Origin: Oryzicola mucosus
Lineage (GTDB): Bacteria; Pseudomonadota; Alphaproteobacteria; Rhizobiales; Rhizobiaceae
NCBI RefSeq assembly: GCF_014534685.1
Contig: NZ_JACVVX010000001.1
Location: 1,070,501-1,134,500, forward strand
Direction: 5' to 3'
DNA length: 64,000 nucleotides
The number at the start of each line of letters is the position of its first letter. Within the stretch, counting starts at the first letter, position 1. Of the stretch, positions 1 through 8,894 are shown one piece after another. Both the position numbers and the translations under genes were made by a program. The notes under the pieces are model-generated. The model did not search any database, had not been told where the DNA came from, and saw only the letters and a list, made by a program, of their open reading frames with translations.

Positions 1-129
1 CAATCCCGGCCGCGCCTGCTTGATCGAGACCGCTGTGGCCAACCCGACATAGCCGGCGCCCGCGACCAGAACGTCGAAATCGCGCTTGCCGGCTTGCTGG
101 GCTATTCCCGGCTCTGGTCGTTGTGCCAT
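1..129 (-). CDS. UbiH/Coq6-like FAD-dependent monooxygenase (N-terminal fragment)
   Basis: Only the first 43 codons lie in the window; the gene runs off its left edge. The start reads MAQRPEPGIAQQ and is followed by DFDVLVAGAGYVGLATA, a beta strand plus GxGxxG dinucleotide-binding motif at the N-terminus. This is the FAD-binding Rossmann start of ubiquinone-biosynthesis-type hydroxylases and related flavin monooxygenases. It is divergent from tesB with about 90 bp between the starts. Assignment to the UbiH family is inference from this short piece and from gene order known in rhizobia; any GxGxxG flavoprotein would look alike here. Confidence 0.6.
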   Translation of the reverse strand, partial: MAQRPEPGIAQQAGKRDFDVLVAGAGYVGLATAVSIKQARPGL

Positions 130-218
130 TGGCTGACTCCTTCGCTGGTATCTGTGCCTTGACTTGCCTCTGCGTTCCTGTTCGAAACGCGCCGGCGAAA
201 CCGTTGGAAAGGCAGACT

Positions 219-1091
219 ATGTCCGCTGCAATGCAGGACCTTCTGGACATTCTCAACCTCGAACAGCTCGAACACAATCTGTTTCGTGGTCGCAGCCCCG
301 TGGTCGAGTGGCAAAGGGTCTTCGGCGGCCAGACCATCGCGCAATCGCTTGTCGCAGCCCAGCGTACCGTAGAGCCCAACCGGTTCGTTCATTCGCTGCA
401 TGGCTATTTCATGCGGCCCGGCGATATCCACGTTCCCATCATCTACGAGGTTGACCGCATTCGCGACGGCGCGAGCTTCACCACCCGACGCGTGGTGGCG
501 ATCCAGCATGGCAAGGCCATCTTCTCGCTGGAAGCGTCGTTCCAACTCGATGAGCCGGGCCTCGAACACCAGATGCCGATGCCGCTCGACGTGCCTCCGC
601 CGGAGGGACTGGAGTCGTACAGGCATCTGCTCGAAACCGCGCCGCATCTCCCAGACGTCATCCGCCGCTTCTGGGCGCGGGAAAGGCCGCTTGAACTCCG
701 CCCGGTGAACGTCCAGCACTATTCCAGCCGGGACAAGTTGCCTCCGGAGCAGAATATCTGGATCCGCTTGCTCGGCTCGGTGCCCAACGATCGAGCACTT
801 TCGTCCGCCATTCTCGCCTATCTGTCGGACATGACTTTGCTCGATACGTCGACATTTGCCCACGGACGCGCCATTTTCGACAGGGACATCCAGGGTGCCA
901 GCCTCGATCATTCCATGTGGTTCCACCGCGAGGTAGCGCTGGACGACTGGCTTCTCTACACCCAGGACAGCCCTTCAACCTCTGGAGCCCGAGGCTTCAC
1001 GCGCGGCTCCCTCTACAGCCGCGACGGCGTGCTGATCGCTTCGGTGGCACAGGAAGGCCTTATCCGCCTGCGGCCATCGCCTAAAAAATAG
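219..1091 (+). CDS. tesB: Acyl-CoA thioesterase II
   Basis: A 290-residue double-hotdog thioesterase that hydrolyses acyl-CoA to fatty acid and CoA in the cytoplasm. The length is close to E. coli TesB (286). The catalytic triad can be placed by counting from the chosen ATG: D204 in LSDMTLLD, S228 in ASLDHSMWFHR (Thr in E. coli) and Q278 in VAQEGLIR. I chose the ATG at 219, because an in-frame start 96 bases earlier would add an arginine/cysteine-rich tail not seen in the family. It precedes glnK-amtB, a linkage also known from E. coli (glnK-amtB-tesB), but the two units are separated here by a dedicated promoter. Confidence 0.93.
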   Translation: MSAAMQDLLDILNLEQLEHNLFRGRSPVVEWQRVFGGQTIAQSLVAAQRTVEPNRFVHSLHGYFMRPGDIHVPIIYEVDRIRDGASFTTRRVVAIQHGKAIFSLEASFQLDEPGLEHQMPMPLDVPPPEGLESYRHLLETAPHLPDVIRRFWARERPLELRPVNVQHYSSRDKLPPEQNIWIRLLGSVPNDRALSSAILAYLSDMTLLDTSTFAHGRAIFDRDIQGASLDHSMWFHREVALDDWLLYTQDSPSTSGARGFTRGSLYSRDGVLIASVAQEGLIRLRPSPKK

Positions 1092-1151
1092 GCAATTTTT
1101 CATTTTTGACTGGATTTTGCCCGTTCCGCTTGCTGCGGCTGCGAAGGCCGC

Positions 1152-1169
1152 TGCACGCCGTTCGGGCAA
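1152..1169 (+). promoter_or_regulatory. Possible NtrC-binding site upstream of glnK
   Basis: TGCACGC-CGT-TCGGGCA matches 10 of the 14 fixed positions of the NtrC consensus TGCACCA-N3-TGGTGCA. It lies about 50 bp upstream of the sigma-54 -24 element, within the usual enhancer distance. A single imperfect site is weak evidence alone; its placement before a sigma-54 promoter of a nitrogen gene raises the odds. Confidence 0.4.
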
Positions 1170-1209
1170 TACCGTGGATTTACAACGGCTTAAACCAGTT
1201 CGGCCCAAC

Positions 1210-1225
1210 TGGCACGGAGCTTGAA
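1210..1225 (+). promoter_or_regulatory. Sigma-54 (RpoN) promoter of glnK-amtB
   Basis: TGGCACGGAGCTTGAA matches the -24/-12 consensus TGGCACG-N4-TTGCA with the correct GG-N10-spacing; only the C of TTGC differs (TTGA). It lies about 95 bp before the glnK start, giving a leader of roughly 80 nt. glnK-amtB is a textbook RpoN/NtrC target, so the match is functionally expected. Confidence 0.82.
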
Positions 1226-1312
1226 TATGATTGTGTAATCTCCGGTGACTCTCGGGTCCGCCGGCGATGTTCAGGCAATCGCGGGGGACCCGCGCCAGCA
1301 ACTAAAGGGTGA

Positions 1313-1657
<345 letters not shown>

Positions 1658-1686
1658 GGGCCTCTCGAATTTACATGGAGACATCA

Positions 1687-3063
1687 ATGAAATTTCCCTC
1701 GATCTTGAAGACGGCGGCGCGCCCGGCCCTCGCGGCCACGCTCGCCCTGGGCGCGCTCGGCACGACCATGGCGTTTGCCCAGGACGCCGCTCCCGCCGCC
1801 CCGGATGCGGCAGCCGCTGCCGTGACCACCATCGACAAGGGCGATGTCGCCTGGATGATGGTCTCGACCATCTTGGTCCTGTTCATGATGCTGCCAGGTC
1901 TCGCCCTCTTCTACGGCGGTCTGGTTCGCGCCAAGAACATGCTCTCCGTGCTGATGCAGTGCACGGTCATCTTCGCACTCGTTTGCGTCATCTGGGTCGT
2001 CTACGGCTATTCCTTCGCCTTTGGCGGTTCGACCAGCCCCTACTGGGGCGGCCTCGGCAAGCTCTTCCTCTCCGGCGTAACCCCTGAATCGGAGGCCGCC
2101 ACCTTTAGCGATGGCGTGATGATCCCGGAATTCGTGTTCATCTGCTTCCAGATGACCTTCGCCTGCATCACCCCGGCCCTAATCGTCGGCGCCTTTGCAG
2201 AACGCATCAAGTTCTCGGCGGTCCTGCTGTTCACCGCGCTCTGGGTTACCTTCGTCTACTTCCCGGTCGCTCACATGGTCTGGGACGCCAACGGCCTAAT
2301 CTTCAACTGGGGCGCGCTCGACTTCGCAGGCGGCACGGTCGTTCACATCAATGCCGGTATCGCAGCCCTCGTCGGTTCGATCATGATCGGCAAGCGCACC
2401 GGCTACGGTAAGGACAACATGGCGCCGCACTCCATGACCCTCACCATGGTCGGCGCCTCGATCCTGTTCGTCGGCTGGTTCGGTTTCAACGCCGGTTCCA
2501 ACCTCGAAGCCAATGGCGCCACGACGCTCGCCATGATCAACACCTTCACCGCCACGGCGGGCGCAATCCTCGCCTGGGTGATCATCGAAAGCGTCGCTCG
2601 CGGCAAGGCATCGATGCTGGGTGCTGCTTCAGGCATGATCGCCGGTCTCGTAGCGGTCACGCCCGCTGCCGGCCTCATCGGCCCTGTTGGCGCGATCTTC
2701 CTGGGCGCTCTTGCCTCGGCTGTCTGCTACTTCTTCGTGGCCGTCGTGAAGCTGAAGTTCGGCTATGACGACTCGCTCGACGTGTTCGGCATCCATGGCA
2801 TCGGCGGCATCATCGGCGCCATCGGCACCGGCATCTTCGCCTCCACCTCGCTGGGCGGCATCGGCTATGCCGATGACATCACGATGGGCGCCCAGGTCTG
2901 GATCCAGATCAAGGCGGTTCTCGTGACCATCGTCTGGTGCGGTATCGGGTCGGCCATCTTCTACAAGATCACCGACGTCATCGTCGGACTGCGCCCGACC
3001 GTCGAGGAAGAGCGCCAGGGTCTGGACCTCACCTCGCATGGCGAAGTAGCTTATCACTCCTGA
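1687..3063 (+). CDS. amtB: Ammonium transporter AmtB
   Basis: 458 residues with a cleavable signal peptide (hydrophobic stretch ending TMAFAQDAA) followed by about 11 membrane segments. Family motifs visible are LPGLALFYGGLVRAKN, HMVWDANGLIFNWGALDFAGG, HINAGIAALVG and FGIHGIGGIIGAIGTG, including the pore histidines. The ATG at 1687 is preferred over the one at 1675 because a GGAG ribosome site sits 6-7 nt before it. It is cotranscribed with glnK; GlnK docks on AmtB to close the channel when ammonium is plentiful. Confidence 0.95.
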   Translation: MKFPSILKTAARPALAATLALGALGTTMAFAQDAAPAAPDAAAAAVTTIDKGDVAWMMVSTILVLFMMLPGLALFYGGLVRAKNMLSVLMQCTVIFALVCVIWVVYGYSFAFGGSTSPYWGGLGKLFLSGVTPESEAATFSDGVMIPEFVFICFQMTFACITPALIVGAFAERIKFSAVLLFTALWVTFVYFPVAHMVWDANGLIFNWGALDFAGGTVVHINAGIAALVGSIMIGKRTGYGKDNMAPHSMTLTMVGASILFVGWFGFNAGSNLEANGATTLAMINTFTATAGAILAWVIIESVARGKASMLGAASGMIAGLVAVTPAAGLIGPVGAIFLGALASAVCYFFVAVVKLKFGYDDSLDVFGIHGIGGIIGAIGTGIFASTSLGGIGYADDITMGAQVWIQIKAVLVTIVWCGIGSAIFYKITDVIVGLRPTVEEERQGLDLTSHGEVAYHS

Positions 3064-3072
3064 GATCGATGC

Positions 3073-3090
3073 GGGCGGCTTCGGCCGCCC
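3073..3090. other. Stable stem-loop after amtB
   Basis: GGGCGGC-TTCG-GCCGCCC forms a 7-bp stem with a UUCG-type tetraloop just after the amtB stop. No T-run follows, so it is more likely an RNA 3'-end stabiliser than a terminator; the true terminator is about 50 bp further on. Confidence 0.5.
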
Positions 3091-3137
3091 CATTCCAACC
3101 ATCTCCCGTCGTGGTCCTCTTCCGAGAGCCACACTTC

Positions 3138-3167
3138 AAAGGCCCGGCTCGTCCGGGCCTTTTTTTC
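3138..3167 (+). terminator. Rho-independent terminator of glnK-amtB
   Basis: AAAGGCCCGG and CCGGGCCTTT pair as a 10-bp stem around a 5-nt loop, and the right arm runs into a seven-T tract. Confidence 0.88.
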
Positions 3168-3274
3168 ACGAATGCAAGCCGGGCCGGACTGCTCGTACCG
3201 CGCGGCAAGGTTCCGAGCCTTCACAGCCAGTGGAGAACAGAGCGGTTCAACCAACCATGCAAGGCACCAGGCAG

Positions 3275-3310
3275 CAAAAAGGGCGCATCGAATCCAATCG
3301 ACGCGCCCTC
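3275..3310 (-). terminator. Rho-independent terminator of sdhCDAB
   Basis: Read on the minus strand, AGGGCGC and GCGCCCT arms flank a 16-nt loop that can pair further (GTCGATTGGATTCGAT), followed by TTTTT. It lies 20 bp past the sdhB stop. Confidence 0.8.
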
Positions 3311-3330
3311 TGAAACTGTCGCGATGCGGA

Positions 3331-4110
3331 TCAGACGCGGCGTTCCACCATCATCTTCTTGATCTCGGCGATTGCCTTTGCCGGGTTGAGCCCCTTGGGG
3401 CAGGTCTGCGCGCAGTTCATGATGGTGTGGCAGCGATAGAGCCGGAACGGGTCCTCGAGGTTGTCGAGGCGCTCGCCCTTGGCCTCGTCTCGGCTGTCGA
3501 TCAACCAGCGATAGGCCTGCAGCAGCGTTGCCGGGCCGAGATAGCGGTCGCCGTTCCACCAGTAGCTCGGGCAGGAGGTCGAGCAGCACGCGCACAGGAT
3601 GCACTCGTAGAGACCGTCGAGCTTCTGGCGGTCCTCATGGCTCTGCCGCCACTCCTTCGCCGGCTCGGGCGATACAGTCTTCAGCCAGGGCTCGATGGAG
3701 GCATGCTGGGCGTAGAAATTGGTGAGGTCGGGCACCAGATCCTTGACCACGGCCATATGCGGCAGCGGATACACCTTCACCGCGCCGGAAATGTCGTCGC
3801 AGCCTTTTGTGCAGGCTAGCGTGTTCGAGCCGTCTATGTTCATGGCGCACGAACCGCAGATGCCTTCGCGGCAGGAGCGGCGCAGGGTCAGCGTCGGATC
3901 GATCTTGTTCTTGATGTAGAGCAGGGCATCCAGAACCATCGGGCCGCAATCGTCCATGTCGACGAAATAGGTGTCGATGCTCGGATTCTCGTCGTCGTCC
4001 GGCGACCAGCGATAAATGCGGTATTCGCGCAGATTGGTCGCGCCTTCCGGCTTCGGCCAGGTCTTGCCCTGCTTGATCTGCGAGTTCTTGGGAAGCGTGA
4101 GTTCGACCAT
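3331..4110 (-). CDS. sdhB: Succinate dehydrogenase iron-sulfur subunit
   Basis: 259 residues, the usual alphaproteobacterial SdhB length. It carries the three Fe-S clusters linking FAD to quinone in complex II. The cysteine motifs are intact: [15 protein letters not shown] for the plant-type [2Fe-2S] domain, then [16 protein letters not shown] and [11 protein letters not shown] for the [4Fe-4S] and [3Fe-4S] clusters. I start it at MVELTLPKN; the longer open frame would add a basic tail overlapping sdhA. It is the last gene of sdhCDAB, 16 nt after sdhA. Confidence 0.95.
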   Translation of the reverse strand: MVELTLPKNSQIKQGKTWPKPEGATNLREYRIYRWSPDDDENPSIDTYFVDMDDCGPMVLDALLYIKNKIDPTLTLRRSCREGICGSCAMNIDGSNTLACTKGCDDISGAVKVYPLPHMAVVKDLVPDLTNFYAQHASIEPWLKTVSPEPAKEWRQSHEDRQKLDGLYECILCACCSTSCPSYWWNGDRYLGPATLLQAYRWLIDSRDEAKGERLDNLEDPFRLYRCHTIMNCAQTCPKGLNPAKAIAEIKKMMVERRV

Positions 4111-4126
4111 TGAGCCGTATCCTTCC

Positions 4127-5965
4127 TCAGTAAACGCGCGCTTTGGGCGCGATCTTGGCCAGGCTGATGCCGCCATCCTCTTCCTTCAGCAGCGGTTCCG
4201 TGTGAACCGGCCGGTAGGTGAGGGTGACCTCGCCGTCGGGAGCGACATGCGCCAGCGTGTGGACGCGCCAGGTGGCGTCGTCGCGGCTCGAAAAGTCCTC
4301 GCGAGCGTGCGCGCCGCGGCTTTCCTTGCGCGCTTCAGCGCCATAGACGGTGGCAATGGCGTTGGCCATCAGGTTTTCCAGTTCCAGCGTCTCCACCAGA
4401 TCGGAATTCCAGATCATCGAGCGGTCATGGACCTTGAGATCCGGCAGTTCCTTCCAGATTTCGGAAATGCGCCGGCATCCCTGTTCGAGCGACTCCTGCG
4501 TGCGGAACACGGCAGCGTCGTCCTGCATGGCCTTCTGCATCTTCTCGCGCAGCACAGCCGTCGGCGTCGAGCCATTGGCGTGGCGCAACCTGTCGAAACG
4601 CTCCATGATCTTGTCGACCGACGCCTGGTTGATCGAGGGGATCGGCGCGTTGCGGTCGATGACCTGGCCGGCACGGATGGCAGCCGCGCGACCGAACACC
4701 ACGAGATCGATCAGCGAGTTGGAACCCAGGCGGTTGGCGCCATGGACGGAGGCGCAACCGGCTTCGCCAACGGCCATCAGGCCCGGCGACACGCGATCGG
4801 GTTCGTCGGCGGTCGGGTTCAACACCTCGCCCCAATAATTGGTCGGGATGCCGCCCATATTGTAGTGGACGGTCGGCAGCACCGGGATCGGCTCCTTGGT
4901 GACATCGACGCCGGCGAAAATCTTGGCCGATTCCGAGATGCCGGGCAGGCGCTCATGCAAAACGGCGGGATCGAGGTGGTCGAGATGCAGGTAGATGTGG
5001 TCCTTGTTCTTGCCGACGCCGCGGCCCTCGCGAATCTCCAGCGTCATGCAGCGGGACACCACGTCGCGCGAGGCGAGATCCTTGGCCGACGGCGCATAGC
5101 GCTCCATGAAGCGCTCGCCTTCGGAGTTCACGAGATAGCCGCCTTCGCCGCGTGCGCCTTCGGTGATCAGGCAACCCGAGCCGTAGATGCCGGTGGGGTG
5201 GAACTGCACGAACTCCATGTCCTGCAGCGGCAGTCCCGCGCGCACCGCCATGCCGCCGCCGTCGCCGGTGCAGGTATGAGCTGATGTGGCGGAGAAATAG
5301 GAGCGGCCGTAGCCGCCGGTGGCCAGTACGACCATTTTGGCGGAGAAACGGTGGATGGTGCCGTCATCGAGGTTCCAGGCCACGACGCCGGTGCAGGTGC
5401 CGTCAGGCTCCATGATCAGGTCGAGCGCGAAGTACTCGATGAAGAACTGCGCGTTGTTCTTCAGCGACTGGCCGTAAAGCGTGTGCAGGATGGCGTGGCC
5501 GGTACGGTCGGCGGCGGCACAGGTGCGCTGTACAGGCGGGCCGTCGCCATAGTTCATCATGTGGCCGCCGAACGGGCGCTGATAGATCTTGCCTTCCTCG
5601 GTGCGCGAGAACGGCACGCCGTAGTGCTCGAGCTCGTAGACGGCGGCTGGCGCTTCGCGCACCAGATATTCCATGGCGTCCATGTCGCCGAGCCAGTCCG
5701 AACCCTTGACGGTGTCGTACATGTGCCACTTCCAGGAGTCGGCGCCCATGTTCTGCAGCGAGGCTGCGATGCCGCCCTGGGCGGCCACTGTGTGCGAGCG
5801 GGTCGGGAACACTTTGGTGATGCAGGCTGTCTTCAGGCCCTGCTCGGCCATGCCAAGCGTGGCGCGCAGCCCCGCGCCGCCGGCGCCGACGATGACCACG
5901 TCGAATTTGTGATCGACATAAGTGTAGGCGGAAGTCGCCCCGCCGGGCTTGCCGTCCTTGGCCAC
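4127..5965 (-). CDS. sdhA: Succinate dehydrogenase flavoprotein subunit
   Basis: 612 residues, the catalytic subunit oxidising succinate to fumarate with covalently bound FAD. Visible are the GAGGAGLRA dinucleotide motif, [11 protein letters not shown] with the FAD-linking histidine, and the active-site stretch [20 protein letters not shown]. The C-terminus ends [12 protein letters not shown], typical of the family. It is separated from sdhD by 2 nt and followed by sdhB. Confidence 0.97.
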   Translation of the reverse strand: MAKDGKPGGATSAYTYVDHKFDVVIVGAGGAGLRATLGMAEQGLKTACITKVFPTRSHTVAAQGGIAASLQNMGADSWKWHMYDTVKGSDWLGDMDAMEYLVREAPAAVYELEHYGVPFSRTEEGKIYQRPFGGHMMNYGDGPPVQRTCAAADRTGHAILHTLYGQSLKNNAQFFIEYFALDLIMEPDGTCTGVVAWNLDDGTIHRFSAKMVVLATGGYGRSYFSATSAHTCTGDGGGMAVRAGLPLQDMEFVQFHPTGIYGSGCLITEGARGEGGYLVNSEGERFMERYAPSAKDLASRDVVSRCMTLEIREGRGVGKNKDHIYLHLDHLDPAVLHERLPGISESAKIFAGVDVTKEPIPVLPTVHYNMGGIPTNYWGEVLNPTADEPDRVSPGLMAVGEAGCASVHGANRLGSNSLIDLVVFGRAAAIRAGQVIDRNAPIPSINQASVDKIMERFDRLRHANGSTPTAVLREKMQKAMQDDAAVFRTQESLEQGCRRISEIWKELPDLKVHDRSMIWNSDLVETLELENLMANAIATVYGAEARKESRGAHAREDFSSRDDATWRVHTLAHVAPDGEVTLTYRPVHTEPLLKEEDGGISLAKIAPKARVY

Positions 5966-5967
5966 TC

Positions 5968-6351
5968 TCAGCCTCCGAATGCGAGTTTAAGCAGAGCGAA
6001 GATCGAAGCGACGCCGACTGCGATAGTGAAGAAGGTGTTCAGCATGACGAGAAGGATTTTGAGGCCCTCGCCATGGATATAGTCCTCGATGATGACCTGC
6101 ATGCCGAGCCGCATGTGGTAAAGGCCCGAGATCATGAACAACGCCAGCACCAGCCCGACGAAGGGGTTGGACAGCGAGGCGCGGACATCAGCGAAATCGC
6201 CGCCGCTGAGCGCGATGAGCAGGCCGACGAAGAACAATGTCAGCGGCACGTTGGACACGGCCGTGAGGCGCTGGCGCCAGAAGTGCTCGGTGCCTTCCTT
6301 GGCCGATCCAAGGCCACGAACCTTGGCGAGAGGGGTGCGCATGTCGCTCAT
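5968..6351 (-). CDS. sdhD: Succinate dehydrogenase membrane anchor subunit
   Basis: 127 residues with three membrane spans. The stretch [20 protein letters not shown] carries the conserved histidine and Asp-Tyr of SdhD that take part in haem and quinone binding. It lies between sdhC and sdhA with 2-nt gaps on both sides, so translation is probably coupled. Confidence 0.93.
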   Translation of the reverse strand: MSDMRTPLAKVRGLGSAKEGTEHFWRQRLTAVSNVPLTLFFVGLLIALSGGDFADVRASLSNPFVGLVLALFMISGLYHMRLGMQVIIEDYIHGEGLKILLVMLNTFFTIAVGVASIFALLKLAFGG

Positions 6352-6353
6352 GG

Positions 6354-6770
6354 TCAGAAGCCTCCCCGGACCGCGAGGCCGACAGCCCAGATCAAAATGG
6401 TGAGTGTCACCGAACCGATGATGGTTGCCCAGCCGAGTTTCGACGCCGTGTGCTTTTCAAGCGCTGTGCCGGTGTCCCACATGAAGTGGCGGAGACCGCC
6501 GAGCATGTGATGCATCAATGCCCAGGTGTAGCCCAAAAGGACGATCCGCCCGATCCAGGAGCCGAAAATCCATTGGACGGTGTTGAAGGCGCTTTCGGAG
6601 GTGGCCGCGGTGATCAGCCATGCGGCGACCAGCAGCGTTCCGAAATACAGAGCAGCGCCCGTGGCGCGATGGGAAAACGACATCACATAGGTGATCGTCG
6701 GCCGCCATACGGAAAGATGCGGCGAGAGCGGGCGTGCTCTTGCGGTTTGGGTGGCTGTGGATTTGCTCAT
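6354..6770 (-). CDS. sdhC: Succinate dehydrogenase cytochrome b556 subunit
   Basis: 138 residues. RPLSPHLSVWRPTITYVMSFSHRATG is the SdhC signature (the residues before the first membrane helix with the SHRATG quinone/haem region), and HHMLGGLRHFMWDTG carries the haem-ligand histidine. Three transmembrane helices. It is the first gene of the operon; about 214 bp upstream are free of genes and hold a long palindrome (6929-6950). Confidence 0.94.
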   Translation of the reverse strand: MSKSTATQTARARPLSPHLSVWRPTITYVMSFSHRATGAALYFGTLLVAAWLITAATSESAFNTVQWIFGSWIGRIVLLGYTWALMHHMLGGLRHFMWDTGTALEKHTASKLGWATIIGSVTLTILIWAVGLAVRGGF

Positions 6771-6928
6771 GGCTCCCCCAGATCGTGTCCGGCCGAGGCG
6801 TGGTTGAATAGGTGGCGAAGCCGCAGAAATGCGACCGTGGACAGCGGCTTTCTAATGCGCTTTTTGCAGCGCGTCAAAGCCGGAAAACCGTTTCCGTGCT
6901 GCTATTTAGTCACAGAGCCCAATAGCCA

Positions 6929-6950
6929 TGGCTTCAATCGATTGAAGCCA
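6929..6950. promoter_or_regulatory. 22-bp perfect palindrome between sdhC and the lipoprotein gene
   Basis: The half TGGCTTCAATC is followed directly by its exact reverse complement, with no spacer. It has a CG-centred core TTCAATCGATTGAA like operators of LacI-type and similar dimeric regulators. It lies about 160 bp upstream of sdhC and about 35 bp past the end of the neighbouring lipoprotein gene. No T-run flanks it, which argues against a terminator. The bound protein is unknown. Confidence 0.5.
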
Positions 6951-6984
6951 GATGTCACTTTGCCGCAGCGCATCAAAAAGCGAT

Positions 6985-7370
6985 TCAGCGTCGGCAGTTG
7001 ACGGGCTCCTTGCCGCTTTTCATGTAAAGCGCTTCATTGCCGTCGAGCACCAGAGCATAGGGCGTCTGGCCATATCGCGAGCGTTGGCTTGCCGGTGCCG
7101 CGGGCAACTCGACCATGTCGCCATCGGGATCGACCAGAGATACGGCGGTAATGCGGTTGTCGATCATCAAGGTTGCACCGCCCTCGCAACGATAGGCGGC
7201 GTGCTTCGGCTGGGGCGAGCCCAGATCGGGCGTGCTGGACAAAGCGGTTTCGGTGGCAAGCGGCGAGGAGCCCGACAAAGCGAGACTTGTCTTGTCGGTT
7301 TCGACGCAGGCCGAACAAGAAGACACGCGCCGATGGCGGCGGCGCGCCCGATGGTCTTGGATGCAGACAT
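6985..7370 (-). pseudogene. MliC-like lysozyme-inhibitor lipoprotein, frameshifted in the signal peptide
   Basis: The C-terminal about 70 residues read YRCEGGATLMIDN ... LVLDGNEALYMKSG ... NC, the pattern of the MliC/C-type lysozyme inhibitor domain with its two end cysteines. A plausible lipoprotein signal (MSASKTIGRAAAIGACLL) starts at 7370 but in another frame; the frames join near 7314-7318. Adding one T in TTGTTCGG would give ...ACLLVSAC-VETDKTS, a clean lipobox. As written, only a GTG start at 7326 gives the domain, and that form lacks a signal peptide. It may be a real mutation or a base-call error. An intact product would sit in a periplasm-facing membrane. Confidence 0.6.
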
Positions 7371-7477
7371 GTCCTCTCCCTCGACCGGGAAGCTAGCCTA
7401 TTGTCTGGCTAAGGGAAATCCCCTTTGGGGATGGCTTATTCGGTTGGGAGTTTCCACCGCAGGCCGATGCTTGCGGG

Positions 7478-7501
7478 AAAAAAACGCCCCGCTGCAAGGC
7501 G
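7478..7501 (-). terminator. Weak terminator after the diguanylate cyclase
   Basis: On the minus strand CGCC and GGCG arms (extendable by G-T pairs) are followed by seven Ts. The stem is short, so activity is uncertain, but it sits immediately past the stop codon of the upstream gene. Confidence 0.4.
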
Positions 7502-7503
7502 CC

Positions 7504-8718
7504 TCAAATTGCCGGGGGCTTGTTGCCGAACGGGTAGATGAGGTTGCCCGCCGACTGCGGCGTCGCGGAAACGCGAACGCAGTCACGTCCGCTGTTCTTG
7601 GCATCGTAAAGCGCTGAGTCGGCGCGCATCGTCAGTTCGTACAGGCTTTCGCGTTCGGCCAACTCGGCGACGCCGAAACTCGCGGTAAAACGCTGCCCTT
7701 GAGGCAACCCGTCAATCGCCATTCCGGCAAAAGCAACGCGGATACCCTCAGCAAACAGCCTGGCGCTCGATAACGGTGTGCCGGGCAGAATGACGGCAAA
7801 CTCCTCGCCGCCCAACCGCCCCAGGATATGCGACCCCGGCGACGATGCGCTCAGGAATTGCGAAAATGCCTGGATCACCCTGTCGCCGGCAGCGTGGCCG
7901 AAGGTGTCGTTGATGACCTTGAAGTGGTCCAGGTCGCAAGCCACCATGGACACATAAAGGCTTTTGGCGAGAGCGTTGTGGATGGTCTCGGAGGCGCGCC
8001 GTTCGAAGCCGCGCCGGTTGAGAAGCCCCGACAACGTGTCCGTCTCCGAGCGCATGGTGGCTTCCGAAAGCACGTCGCGCATCAGGATGACGAGCAGCAT
8101 CAGCGCGATCGCCAGGGAGAAGATGGTGCCGAGCGATTGCGAGACCATTGCGTAATTGCTCTGCAGATAACCTGCCGTATCCATGCCGCTGTCACCAAAA
8201 TACAGTGCGACGAATGGCTTTGCGGCAAATTGCAGTCCGCTCGCAAAAAACAGTCCGACCAGCAGATAATCGAATGTGTCTCTTCTGAAACTCGACCGGA
8301 GAACCACGATAGCGCCGGCAATCTGCATGATCGTGAAGGGCAGTTGGTAGGCCATCATTCGGATGATGGAGGTGCGCTCCATGTCCTCAAACAGATACAC
8401 AAGGACGACGCAGACGGCGAAAAACGGCGCTGTCGCCCATAAGGGGAAGCGGACATGGTATTTCCGCGCCAAACCGATGGTCAGCGAGATTGTCGTCGCC
8501 AGAAACGCGGCGAAAGCCACGGTGAAGACATAGCGGCCGTTTGCAAACAGCGGAGTGACGAATTCCAGCACGGTGTACACCATGCCCAGCAGGTAGGCGA
8601 AGGCGAACCAACAGGCGGCGCCACGACGCTTGTCATACAGCGCAATCCCGAAAAAAGCCCCCGCCAGCAGTGCTGCGCCGCACAGATTGATCGTCAGAAT
8701 GAATTCGGCGCCACTCAT
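7504..8718 (-). CDS. Membrane-anchored GGDEF diguanylate cyclase
   Basis: 404 residues from MSGAEFILTINLC. The first about 220 residues hold six or so hydrophobic helices (a MASE-like sensor, type not recognised), then a GGDEF domain: SETDTLSGLLNRRGFERR, DLDHFKVINDTFGHAAGD and the active loop LGGEEFAVILPG. GGEEF is a catalytically competent variant. The inhibitory RxxD site expected just before it reads SPGS, so product inhibition at the I-site is probably absent. It would synthesise c-di-GMP at the inner membrane. The start at 8718 is preferred over longer frames because it opens directly into the first helix. Confidence 0.88.
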   Translation of the reverse strand: MSGAEFILTINLCGAALLAGAFFGIALYDKRRGAACWFAFAYLLGMVYTVLEFVTPLFANGRYVFTVAFAAFLATTISLTIGLARKYHVRFPLWATAPFFAVCVVLVYLFEDMERTSIIRMMAYQLPFTIMQIAGAIVVLRSSFRRDTFDYLLVGLFFASGLQFAAKPFVALYFGDSGMDTAGYLQSNYAMVSQSLGTIFSLAIALMLLVILMRDVLSEATMRSETDTLSGLLNRRGFERRASETIHNALAKSLYVSMVACDLDHFKVINDTFGHAAGDRVIQAFSQFLSASSPGSHILGRLGGEEFAVILPGTPLSSARLFAEGIRVAFAGMAIDGLPQGQRFTASFGVAELAERESLYELTMRADSALYDAKNSGRDCVRVSATPQSAGNLIYPFGNKPPAI

Positions 8719-8838
8719 CGTCGTGTTCTTCGCTACTTGGGAAGGCTGGGCCAGGACAAGCTGCGCCCGAATTATACATCTGTATCGACTGCGTGGCGAA
8801 TTCTTGGCGCCAGCCACCGGCTGGCGTCCGGCCACAAG

Positions 8839-8873
8839 AAAGGGGCGCACTCCATGACGGAAGGCGCCCCTTT
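8839..8873 (-). terminator. Terminator of leuC (possibly bidirectional)
   Basis: AAAGGGGCGC and GCGCCCCTTT arms pair as a 10-bp stem around a 15-nt loop, 22 bp after the leuC stop on the minus strand. The T-run is short (three Ts, then CTT). Confidence 0.6.
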
Positions 8874-8894
8874 AGTCCGTGAAATATTAAAGGC

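Noticed and set aside
4016-5284. 422-codon plus-strand frame opposite sdhA/sdhB
   Set aside because: Mirror of sdhA with shadow-type composition.
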